In this document: one piece after another, positions 46,479-56,845 of the stretch | How the letters are laid out: each line of letters opens with the position of its first letter | How positions within the stretch are numbered: position 1 is the stretch's first letter | Assembly: GCF_003576645.1 (NCBI RefSeq) | Contig: NC_044919.1 | Location: forward strand, 20,884,529 to 20,948,528 | From: Ipomoea triloba | Taxonomy: Eukaryota; Streptophyta; Magnoliopsida; Solanales; Convolvulaceae | Direction: 5' to 3' | DNA: 64,000 nucleotides | The notes under the pieces: generated by a model | Database searches by the model: none | What the model was told of the DNA's origin: nothing | What the model saw: only the letters and a program-made list of their open reading frames with translations | Translations under genes and position numbers: made by a program

Positions 46479-48523
46479 TGCTAAAAAGAGAAAATAATAA
46501 CTATAATACATATATACATATTGAATCATTGTTGCATGTCAAAAGTTCACCCAAAAAAAATTATTGTATGTCAATTTGTTTACTTCATCTAACTTTTAAA
46601 AATAACTACAATATTATTACTACTATATATAAATTTCTTCCTACATAAATAATGTTGGTTTTCAAAGTTTAAAAATGTGAAAGGTAAAATATATCATTAT
46701 TATGATTTTAGCATTCTACTAATAACAAATATAAGTATTATTGTATTAATTTAAATGTTTTGTAGTACAAATGTTGTAAACAAATTTTATAAAATACCAT
46801 AAATTATAAAAATTTACAAATCTAAAATAATAGTTATTATTTAAATATTATGAGCCCAAAACAAATTAATTTACGTTAATAACATAACTGAAGAAAACTA
46901 ACATAAAAATGAACTAAATTACATTTGCGGAGTTTGAAAAAAATATAATGTTATTGAGTAAATGTCTCACATTTAAATATAATGTTATTAAATTAATTGA
47001 AATTCAAATTTTTACGAATGATGCATCATATCGAGATCTATCAATTTAAAATGAAAAAAGAATAAGAGACAATAGAACTAAAAGAAATAAACTTTCAATA
47101 AATTAGTTAAAAACATATCATAGATCTACAAATATTGAATTGAACCACAAAGTCTACTGTGGACCTATTAATTAAATGATGATCTAGAGATGTTTAGACT
47201 GTGCTACATCTACGGGTTGAAAAATATTTAAAAACAAAGCTAAGTGGTTTCCAGACATCTATTACGTACTATTTATGATAACAGACAATAGTTTAAGGCA
47301 AAAACTTGTGTTTGACCTTCTAATGGTATCAATCCGTGAGACGGGTCGAATCTTTAATTAATGATGTCAAAGATCTGACCCGTCTTACGGATTGAGACCC
47401 ATGAGATGGTCTTACACAAATGTTACTCAAAGTTTAAAATAACACCAAAGTATATTTTGAAAGAAAACTCAAATATCAATGTAAAATTTGAAAATAAGAA
47501 TGTGTTTTCATGCAAGGAAAAAAAAATATAATATTTATCGATATCTATATAATAAAAAAATTATCAATTTCTATTTTTATCCATTTATGTAGACATATAT
47601 TATATTTATAGTATTTTGTACAATATGAAAATATATACACATTTTTAATAGAATTGTGATTACTGGCATAATTATACACGTTAATTACTGCAATGGTTAC
47701 TTATTAAAAAATTATTTTAAAATATGTCTAAACTCATACTCTTAATTAAAAATTTAAAAATATTTAAAAATTTGTCTAAATATGTAATATATTTAGGGAC
47801 TACATTAGTCCATATAAATTTAAAAATTAAATTCTTTTAATTTGTAAATTTAATTTTCTTAATTATAATTAATAAAATATAAAATATAATTAAGAATAAA
47901 ATTATAAAGTTAACAAAATGTGTATTCATAAATATTTATATTTTTAAAAATGCATACATTCATATACTTATTCATTATATTAATCATACAAAATTAAAAT
48001 GCTATTTTTTAATTTCTAAATTTAATTATTTTAATTATAATATACCAATATAAATTATAATTACATAAATTATATTATAGAATTTGCATATATACATATT
48101 AATAAATATTATTTGTATATACACTGTATTACACAATCATATAAGAAAGTGTGTCTGATTAGAGTTTAAAATCACATATACAAAATTTAAAATTTACATT
48201 TTTTAATTTCTAAGTATAATTTTCTTAGTTATTATTCATATTGTTAGAATTATAATATATATATGAAATAAGATTAGGAATAATTCAATTTAATTATGTA
48301 CATTTTTCTCTATAAATTTATATAAATATTTACATGAATAAAGATTATATTAATCATACAAAATGTTAATTTTTTATGTTACGATAATAGATACTTGATT
48401 AAATATATAAAAATCCAACTATATTATTATATTGTACATTTTAATATATTTGTATGTTTTAAATTTTTTTATTTAAGTTCATAATAAAAAAAATTTCCGT
48501 GCACCGCACGGGTAAAATACTAG
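44472..48523 (+). mobile_element. AT-rich Helitron-like block with three repeated 5' segments
   Basis: The phrase TTAAAACAGAAGTGTTGTT, then CCCATGCATC or CCCGCACATCC and ACTTTTGTTCTGAAATTTAA, starts segments at about 44,477, 45,283 and 45,753. Each continues with a similar ~250-bp sequence. Each is preceded by a TC...TATATA tract as in Helitron 5' ends; a shorter relative is at 42,303. The block ends at the clear Helitron 3' terminus at 48497-48523. Nothing in the 4 kb looks protein-coding. Confidence 0.55.
47300..47423. mobile_element. Short GTGTGAGAC-type MITE
   Basis: AACTTGTGTTTGACCTTCT, CCGTGAGACGGGTC and the complements GACCCGTCTTACGG and GATGGTCTTACACAAATGTT form a ~120-bp foldback related to the element at 23340-23781. 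Confidence 0.65.
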
Positions 48524-48524
48524 T
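48497..48524 (+). mobile_element. Helitron 3' terminus
   Basis: CCGTGC-ACC-GCACGG forms a perfect 6-bp stem. It is followed by GTAAAATA, CTAG and a host T: hairpin, short spacer, CTRR, T. This is the standard plant Helitron 3' end. Confidence 0.85.
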
Positions 48525-48712
48525 TAATATATATAGTCATGGATGTAATATGACAAAATTAAAAAAAAAAATATGACAAAATGTGGCAATGTCACAATAG
48601 TCGAGCACTAAAAGTGGAATTTGCTCTCTCTCCCTCCCTCTCTCCCTCTCTCCCTCTCTCTCTAAATATAATTCATATAGCCACATAATAATAAAAAAAA
48701 GAGTTAATTCCA

Positions 48713-49103
48713 TTTTTGGTCATAGATTTATAGGTGACAGTCTACTTTTAGTCCTTTTTTATTAGAACATCCTCATTTGGTCCTAGAATTATCGTGACAT
48801 GACCAATTTTAGTCCTCCAGCAACAAAATTATTGAAATATCGTTAAATATAAAGACATTTCAATCTTTTTTATACAAAGTATGTTGAACCACTATATTTT
48901 TTATGTTTATTTTTTTTTTGAAAACATTCATAATTGAATACCGAAATGTCCTTGTATTTAACGATATTTAAATTGATTTGTTGATAAAGGACCAAAAATG
49001 GTCATGCCACAATAATACTAGGACCAAAAGTGGATGTTCTAATTAAAAAAAGACTAAAAGTGGATTGTCACATATAAATTTAGGACCAAAAATAGAATTA
49101 AAT
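48713..49103. mobile_element. MITE with long terminal inverted repeats
   Basis: GTTAATTCCATTTTTGGTC at the left and GGACCAAAAATAGAATTAAA at the right are complementary, and the arms continue through 'gacagtctacttttagtcc' for about 170 bases. The word set (GGACCAAAAGTGG) resembles that of the MULE-type MITE at 3951-4833. Target duplication not clear. Confidence 0.65.
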
Positions 49104-49651
49104 TTTAAAAAAATATGCGCATAATGGCCTCAACTCTTGTTTTACTCAATAAATTAAACGTCTATAGTACTGCGTGGGCAATAAGAGTACGATTGATTCG
49201 ACTCTACGAGGTCAAGAATAACCGAGGAGCTTACACCACAACAACCTTAGAATATGTTCTTGAATATGTGGAGGTATTATATATTCTTATTTACTTTTTC
49301 ATTTTTTCATATGTGATGTACTAGAAAATAATTGTCACCACAATGTTAATTTATATCCACACATTTTTCTCACCGAAAAATTAATTTGCCACTCTTACTG
49401 TTTTAGCCACTCAATTGGCAAGCTACAGTTACCTATAATTAATTTGCCAATTTGGTTTGATTTTAATGACCACTTTCTTGGTTAATGTTCCTTTTTTTTT
49501 TAATAATAAAAAGCAGAATCCCAAATATTAATATCAAATATTATGATGATAATGTTTTTTATGCATTACTTTACTTAGTATTGGTCAAAATAACCTTTTA
49601 ACATCAATTAAATTCCATTCTTATGCAAAAGTTTTGTCTTTTATAATCATA

Positions 49652-49680
49652 CTAGTTTTTTTTACGCGCTTTGCGCGAAA
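49652..49680 (-). mobile_element. Helitron 3' terminus, element extends rightward
   Basis: On the minus strand CGCGCAAAGCGCG forms a perfect stem, then TAAAAAAAA, CTAG and T. Sequence beyond it (complement of TGCCCAATGTTTAAG) matches the Helitron at 8763, so it is the same family. The 5' end is not identified. The element may include the PAO-like pseudogene to the right. No host gene was seen between 49,110 and 50,860. Confidence 0.8.
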
Positions 49681-50867
49681 ACTTGTGCCCAATGTTTAAG
49701 TTCGATTAGTAAATCATTTTGAAATAGATAAAATGTATTTGTAAAGTCTTTTTTTTTGAGTTGACGAAGTTTCATAAATATTCACGTAAATTTTATTTTA
49801 TTGATGTATTTGAAATTTACACAAAGAAATGCAAATTCATTATGATGAATATATACATTTGTAATTTTAAGTAAATGTATTGAACATTCTATTACAACTA
49901 TACTCTGCATGCATTATTTAGTTAATATGTATCTTCCATTAATAAAATTTAAATTAAGAATGTGTTAATTGGTATGTGCACATTTCACTCATCTTTTTTC
50001 TTTCTTTCTATAGTATATGGAATGAATTTTTTTTTGGTAGATTAACAAATTCACAATCTATTTCATCAAATTAACTCAACATATGCAATGAAAGAATATC
50101 AATTCATTTTCAAAATTCCTTTCTTGTCTTTTCACCTTACCATAGATACATATGATAATTATTTTTTTTTTGTTCTATAACACAATATGAGCTCTCGGAC
50201 TTAATTCGTAATTAACGTAGTGATTTTTATAGAAATGAAAATAATTGACAATGAATTAACGAGAATATCATGCTGAAGCCAAATAAAACACAGATACACT
50301 TTGCGTTTTAATTACGAAAATATCATCCTAATTTAAAATGCACGCGTTTGAACTAAAAAATAATAAAATAAATCTTGACCTTTGTATTAAAATACTTAAT
50401 AAATTAAGGTAATTTTAGCCCAAGTCTGTAATACAGGATAATAACCTTCAACCATTAGTCCATGGCAACAAGAAAGTACATTATCCTGCACATAATGTAC
50501 CATTATTTATCATATAAGCACTCATGCAGTACTAATCATATTTATTGAAAATATATTGTGTATCCCATACTCTTTTCTGCACATGGAATTTGAAAGAACT
50601 TAATCAAAAGCTAGCATAAGCATTGGGCCATTGGCAATAGAATACATACATTATACGGAGTACTTGACAGGCATACATGTATAAATTATGAATATTTGAG
50701 AAGGTTATATAAACTTTAATGAAAGGAAAAAAGTGTAAAAAAATGGTAGAAAGAAAAAAAGGAAAAAGAAAGGAAAAGAAACAAAACAAAACTCAATAAA
50801 AAAAAAAGCACCCTAGAATCAAATAAGCAAGCTCCCAAATTGATTCCTAACAAAATTTCATCCTCCT

Positions 50868-50965
50868 TTATCTCAAGTGTTGCACCAAAAGGTGGTCATG
50901 ATAGCCAGGGCTATTTGATAAAAAATGCTAACATCTCAACAACTATGGACCATAGGTTTAAATAG
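50868..50965 (+). pseudogene. Possible inverted polyamine-oxidase exon fragment
   Basis: The plus strand reads GGHDSQGYLIKNANISTTM and then DHRFK. The next expected part of PAO4-type proteins has GGHGLMVQGY, a VIK-like stretch, then an I-x(4)-NHRV segment. Several residues agree in order, but with gaps. All other PAO pieces are on the minus strand, so this would need a local inversion. Chance similarity is possible. Confidence 0.3.
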
Positions 50966-51098
50966 TCTGAGGCCGAGAGAAGTTTGACCTTTCTGCCAAC
51001 TAATCATAAATTTTTAGACTATTGAACTATCTCAATTTGAGATACAATCATCATATTGTAATATAATAAAAAACAAAAAACAATTTACAATAACTTGC

Positions 51099-51610
51099 CT
51101 GATCCCAAGTCTTTAGAGATATTGAGTTTGCAGCAGCAGCAAACCATGCTTCCATTCTGCATATGTACCACTGCATCACTTCATCTGCAAGTCCATCTTG
51201 CCTTAGTTCTGGATATCTGTCCAGTACGATTGATATTGCTTGCTAAACTGACATGTCTTGACTATGTTCATCCCTCACTTTCTCAGTCTATAGGAGCCAA
51301 AAACGGATCATCACAATTAATATAAGAAAACAGCTCATGGAAGATTATAAAAGTAAAAAATAGAAATAATAATTCAAGGAAAACATACCTCTTTGGGAAC
51401 AATTTTTCTAAATGCATCTCCATCCAACTTCAACAACTGTTGAGGGACTTGCTTGCCATCAATACCAAAGGGCATAAAATTGTAAAATAGTGGCGCAAAT
51501 AACCCAAGGCTCATTGTATCAATCTGTTAGGCTTAAGCCACCCTATGGGTATAGCAACTAAAGAGTACTTTCTTATGTAAGAAAACTGATACTGAATCAC
51601 CAAAAAAGTA

Positions 51611-51655
<45 letters not shown>

Positions 51656-53118
51656 GTGTCAATGAAACTTTGACTGAGATGATCTAGAAGTGCACAAGTA
51701 ATGCACTGATACCATAGATGATCTGGTGAAAGGTAAGTTACCCCTCAAGATCATGGTCATACAGTACAGAGTTGTCACCATGTAGCCTGAAACAAAATAT
51801 GCTTTCTTAAGGTAGTGATCTGTAATATAAATATATAATAAAATATTGTGGCCAACAATTATAAAAAGGAGCACACCAAAACACAAAATATCCAGTATTT
51901 ATTGTTCCTAACTAAATCAAATAGTAGTTATATAACCAAGCTCATTGAACCTACATGTCAAGATGCAGAAAAGTGCATTCTTGATAAAACTTTTGTAATA
52001 GAAACACTTACCACGATGCTCTCATGTCAATAGGGCAACCAAACGAATAGTCAGTTTGAATACGTCCACCAATTCTATCTCTTGATTCCAGCAATATCGC
52101 CTAGTACAATACCATATAGCCTTTGTTACAGTGAAATTGGTCCCAAAAAAAGTAAGTTTCCAGCCAATGAAGATAAGATAAATGAATTCAATCTACCTTG
52201 AAATATGCATTATGGAGGACACGTGCAACCGCTAAGCCTGAAATACCTCCACCAATTACAATTACAGATGGAGAAGACTTATATTGCCTGCTAGTGTGGG
52301 AGGTAAATGTACCTATCAACCAAACAGCAAAACATCAGAAAAAAGAATGAAACTCTTTACAAAATGGATGTAAAAGCACAACAGACCACTAAAAAAAGAA
52401 AAAAAAAACAGGTAGGACTTCATGGCTGGTTAGGCACTTCAAAACAGAATGCACAAATTATTATATTTCTCATGTTTCTCAGTCACCACCAGAAAGACAC
52501 ATGCAGTGGTAGAATATATCAAGTGTCGGCCTCAAGTTTAGACATTAAGATGCTAAGATCAAAATCTGTGATGATCATGGTCTATAATGAGAACTATGAT
52601 CCCTTCCCAGGACCATGCAATTAGACATCCATGTAACAGTTTTGCAACTAAGCACACACATAATTCCTTTTTCCACACCTTTGTAAACATTACAAAATAC
52701 AATAAGTAAATTGTAATAGTCATCTAAATCTGCACTTTCATCTGGCAGGCATTAGCGGGAGAATTGTGATTTTTCAAATACAGCATAAAAGTAAATTACA
52801 CACCCAGTAATTCCTTCCATTTATAACATTTAAAAATTCTGAAATTTATATGTGCTTTCTAAGCAATCACAGTGGAACAAGTATGCGCGAATTCCAAATA
52901 TGGATTTTATTAAACATAATACTTCGACTAACAATTACGATAATTATAACCAGTATATAACAAATGCATCTAATTTGCAACCAATAACAATGATTCAGAA
53001 CAACTACTTAAAAATTAGGCTTTAATCAATAAATTTACCTTTGACGAATAAAATTAGAAGAAACCATGCAATCATCACTCCACCTGAACTTTGAGCCGCG
53101 ATCAATGATCAAACCCAT
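51099..53118 (-). pseudogene. Polyamine oxidase (PAO4-like) 5' half, broken
   Basis: Minus-strand exons are about 53118-53039, 52312-52197, 52100-52012, 51786-51742, 51523-51389 and 51287-51099. They encode SVIVIGGGISGLAVARVLHN (FAD-binding GxGxxG), [43 protein letters not shown] and [19 protein letters not shown]. This order and wording match plant polyamine oxidases that oxidise spermine or spermidine in peroxisomes. Faults are: TAG within DMSV*QAIS at 51245-51243; about 23 codons lost between LHG and DNS; glycine replaced in DMGASW (DMRASW); a GC donor after the last exon; and no C-terminal half. Introns are retained, so it is not a processed copy. A 2.8-kb insertion lies about 60 bp upstream of the ATG. 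Confidence 0.88.
51612..51656. repeat. (AAT)n microsatellite
   Basis: About 15 AAT units in an intron of the PAO-like pseudogene. Confidence 0.9.
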
Positions 53119-53869
53119 TGAGCCCCTTTAATTGCTTCAATTCTTCAACTCAATCGCTGCTTCAAATATCTTGTTTTTTTGTAACACCCCAATTTTCACA
53201 TCTTGGATTTATTACAAAATCCCTAATAATACAATACATTGCGGAAGCATCTAACCAGCAGAAAACTGGGTGTTACCGCCACGCTTAGGTATCTCTCCTA
53301 TACCCAAACGCTAAGGCTAAACTTATAACCTCAAATAACCATATCAACATCCAAATATGTACATATGGAAATAATTCTTCCAGGGTGTCTATTCTAGGAT
53401 AGAGTAGTCCTCAACCTCGACTTCCATCCTATTCAGAGCTCATCGGGCTTCAGGAGCCCACACTAGACAACATCTGTAAACACATCGAAGTGTAGTTAGC
53501 GCGACGGCTAAGTAAGGAAAATCCATTGTCACTCAAAAGTAAACAAAGGTTTCGAAAGCAACATAATACTCAGAAAACTGTAGTTTTACCCATAAGTTGA
53601 AAATCTACCTGCAATCGGATTATCAACCGAAGAAAGTATAGTAGAGTATATGAGTGACATCAACATATAATACTTTTTTCCGAAAATTTCCATCATTTAA
53701 TTCCAAAAATAGAGAGTTCACAACACACACACTTTACTGTCCAAGACTCGTAGCATCTTATTGTTCGACATAGTTACGGAGTAACTATGTTATCATAGTT
53801 AGTAAAATTCACTTAGTTTTCCCCTGGATAAGTGTAAGGCATACTTGGAATATTTTCAAGCACCTCGGG

Positions 53870-54260
53870 CCGCGGCACTCATGCCTCCCGCAGGTTAACA
53901 TCTCAATAACTTTGGGGCCCCGGCTGATAAGCCTCTCGCAAAGTCAAACGTCTCAATAACTTCCGGGCCCCAGCTCGCAAGCCTCCCATGAAGTCAAACA
54001 TTTCAATAACTTTCGGGCCACGGCTCCCGCAGGCCTCCCGTAAAGTCAAACATCTCATTAACTTCCGGGCCCCGGCTCACAAGCCTATCAAGAAGTCAAA
54101 CATTTCAATAACTTTCGGGCCACGGCTCCCGCAGGCCTCCCGTAAAGTTAAACATCTCATTAACTTCCGGGCCCCGGCTCGCAAGCCTCCCAAGAAGTCA
54201 AACATTTCAATAACTTTCGGGCCACGGCTCCCGTAGGCCTCCCGTAAAGTTAACATCTCA
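53870..54260. repeat. Alternating ~51-bp satellite, 102-bp dimer
   Basis: Two related units alternate. One has GGGCCACGGCTCCCGCAGGC and CTCCCGTAAAGT, the other GGGCCCCGGCTCGCAAGCC and AAGAAGTCAAACATTTC. At least three dimers are present. Long open frames across it are a by-product of a period divisible by three. The related array in copy 2 is at 58,560-60,620 on the opposite strand. Confidence 0.85.
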
Positions 54261-54529
54261 ACAACATTATCCAGAAACTAAGGTTTTCAAAACATTCTTT
54301 CTGTCCTTGGGTTTAATTAGTATATTCACGTGATGACTCAAACGATCATTCTTATCCAAATATATCTCCAAAATACACATAGTTGTTAATGCCTTTTCAC
54401 CATGAAATTCCAAGTGGCAAGGGTCACACTCGTTTCTTAAAAACACAATTTTTCCCCAAATTAATGAACATAATGTACAAAATAATATTTGAGCTTTCAA
54501 AAATTGACTCGGTTGCCCGTAGGCCTTCC

Positions 54530-54905
54530 AAGCATCATAACATTCGGGAGCAAAGACATCGGGGAAAAGTTCGGTCGAAAACGGCTCCGCGTCGCACGGG
54601 CTCGCGGTTACCCGCAGCGGCGGACGCGTGCGTCCGAGCGGCGTCCGCACGTTCGGTATTGACGCCGAAAAACTGGGCGCCACGGACGCGCAGCGGACGC
54701 GCGTCCGTGGTTGCGTCCGGCCTTTCGGCCGTGACGCCGTAGTCTCGGACACCCGCAGACGCGCAGCGGACGCGCGTCCATGGTGGCGTCCGGCCTCTCG
54801 GCCGCAACGCCGAAATCCTGGGCGCCGATGGACACACGGTGGACGCGCGTCCAAGGCTGCGTCCATCCGATTCTGCCAACTTCTGGCAGCAAAAATTGGG
54901 TTGTA
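54530..54905. repeat. GC-rich block with GGACGCGCGTCC palindromes
   Basis: About three degenerate ~100-bp units carry GCGGACGCGCGTCC, GCGTCCGGCCTTTCGGCC and GACGCCG words. The block is strikingly GC- and CpG-rich in an AT-rich window. Overlapping open frames on both strands (up to 235 codons) are due to lack of A/T stops and are not credible proteins. The homologous block in copy 2 lies at 58,000-58,260, with the assembly duplicate at 59,830-60,090. Confidence 0.8.
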
Positions 54906-56024
54906 ACGCCCCGTTTTTCCACTATTTTCACAAGTATAAGCCTCAATGAACGTAAACACAACATATACATGCATAAGTTAACTATGAACATGCATACAAA
55001 AATTACCAAAAATCAAGATGTAGTCTTTTGAGCCAACTTGTAGATCTATAAACTTAACACATAATTTTCAAATAAAAATCCTAGTCACATAATTTACTAG
55101 CATTTGATCACATTCAAGTGACTAAACCAACTTAAGGGATTCCTTACCTCCCAAGTAGATTTTAAAACCGTAGAAAGTTGATGATCTTCTCCTTCAAACC
55201 TTTCACCAAAGATCCTAAACAAAATCACCATAATAACAACATTTTCATGAATCCTTAGTTTAAACTCAAGTTCTAGGAAGGATTCTAGCCATATTAACTG
55301 AATAAAACCAAAGTTTTACCTATTATGGAAGCACTTGTGTTGAAGAAAATAGCTATGGAGTTCTTGGATCCAAGAGGAAGATGATATTTTCCTTCTCTCT
55401 TTTTCCTTCTCTTAATTTCGAAAATGGTAGGGATGTGGAAGACTTGGAGATCAATCTTCTTAGCTAGCTTATCCCATACTCTTCCCCTTTAATTAATTAT
55501 TTATTACTATGTGGTGAATAAATGTGACACTTGTCACAATCCCATGGTATGCCTTGTAGAGTAAGTTTGCTTTGCCAGTTAGGGATTAAATCAGATAAAA
55601 GTTCGGAGGAATATAACTTAATTCGGGAAAATTTTAATACCAAAATTATTCTAAAAATAATCCCGTCATTAACCACTAAAATTGGGAACTTTCCGGTATC
55701 TCGCGAAATACAGTGGTACGGAGGTTCGTAATAAATTTCACTCTTACAGTTCGTCTAATTTCCACTGAACTGAGTAGGAAGTTCACGCTTAATCGTATCA
55801 TGCTTAATAATCTATCTCCTAGGGAAATTCGAACTGTATATACGTCCTTAAAAATTTTTACGGTTCGTGACCGGTACGTAGATCGCAGCTTTTTAATAAT
55901 TAGTCTCACTTATAAAAAAGTAATCCTTCTGAAGTACCGAGAGATCATCTCATAAATGTCATAGCCTAAAAAAAATATTTTTCGAACCATAAACTTATCG
56001 GAATAGACGAGGGGTTACATTTTT

Positions 56025-56476
56025 TCTCCTTTGATTGCTTAAATCCTTGATCGGAATTTGTGCTTACTATTAGGGCGAAAATGAAGTAAGTGAAGGAGAA
56101 ACTTATCCCATTGATTATGATAGTAGATTGAGACTCAGATTCTTAGGAGATGAAGGAGGAAACGTCTCAGATTGCGATAAAGGAGGAAACCCATTGATTA
56201 TGGTAGTAGATTGAGACTCAGATTCTTAGGGGATGAAGGATGAAACGTCTCTGATTGCGATAAAGGAGGAAACATTTCATATTCTTTTACGCACGAAGGA
56301 AGATGAAGGAGGAAACGTAGTTACAAATGGTATTTAACAGTAACAGAATATTCTGGGGCATTTTTGTCCTTAAAAATATTATGTACAATATTGATAACAC
56401 AAAGTACAATCAGATTAGCAATAACAACACGGACAAAAACCTGAGGACATAACCTGTATTGACACTTATTTTGTTT
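56025..56476. other. Spacer between the two inverted units
   Basis: It continues the sequence left of 53180, so it is the original upstream region of the PAO-like pseudogene. GATTGAGACTCAGATTCTTA with GAAGGAGGAAACGTCTC is repeated at about 56,125 and 56,211 (86-bp offset). No gene seen. Confidence 0.6.
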
Positions 56477-56833
56477 TTAGATATAATTCACGATTTTCTA
56501 TGTTCCCCCTGGGAGTGCTGAAATGTATTACTTGAGATGTCTCTTGAATGTGATACGAAGTCCTACGTGTTATGAAGATTTAAGAACAGTTAATAGAGTA
56601 CTATACAGTATCTATCGTTATGCTTGTTATGCTAGGCCTACTAGAAGATGACAAAGAATATGATGTCATTGTTAAAGTAAGTCATTGGGTATCTGCTCAA
56701 TCCTTGAGAAATTTGTTCACCACATTGTTATCCTCAAATTCTCTAAGTCATCCTGAACTTGTTTGGGTGAAATGTTGGACACAGTTGTCAGACGACATTT
56801 TGTATAGACAACGAAAAATATTAGGCTACCAAG
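56477..56833 (+). pseudogene. Helitron helicase pseudogene, upstream part
   Basis: The frame reads FYVPPGSAEMYYLRCLLN, SPTCYEDLRTVNRVLY, then after a one- or two-base frame change near 56,628 LGLLEDDKEYDVIVKVSHW, NLFTTLLSSNSLSHPELVW and LSDDILYRQRKIL. This order is the segment upstream of the PIF1-type ATPase core in plant Helitron RepHel proteins. The Rep nuclease and everything before it are absent. The exon ends CTACCAAG|GTATGA and the intron that follows contains the large insertion at 56873-62124. The gene resumes at 62192. Confidence 0.88.
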
Positions 56834-56845
56834 GTATGAATTTAT

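Larger units (their letters stand above)
53180..56019 (-). mobile_element. Long TG...CA unit (solo-LTR-like), copy 1
   Basis: Read on the minus strand it begins TGTAACCCCTCGTC and ends AATTGGGGTGTTACA. TTTTT flanks both sides (53175-53179 and 56020-56024), compatible with a 5-bp target duplication but low in complexity. It aligns over its length with the plus-strand unit at 56873-62124. It keeps that unit's splice sites: donor after 55320, exon 55214-55148, and an acceptor before 53608. The final reading frame is destroyed: after 'MLSSVGS' a TGA follows and most of the frame is deleted. It contains satellite and GC-rich blocks listed separately. Confidence 0.75.

Noticed and set aside
54267..55009. 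Long overlapping open frames on both strands in the GC-rich block
   Set aside because: They arise because the block has few A/T stop codons and repeats with period near a multiple of three. Frames on both strands look equally good and no domain is recognisable.
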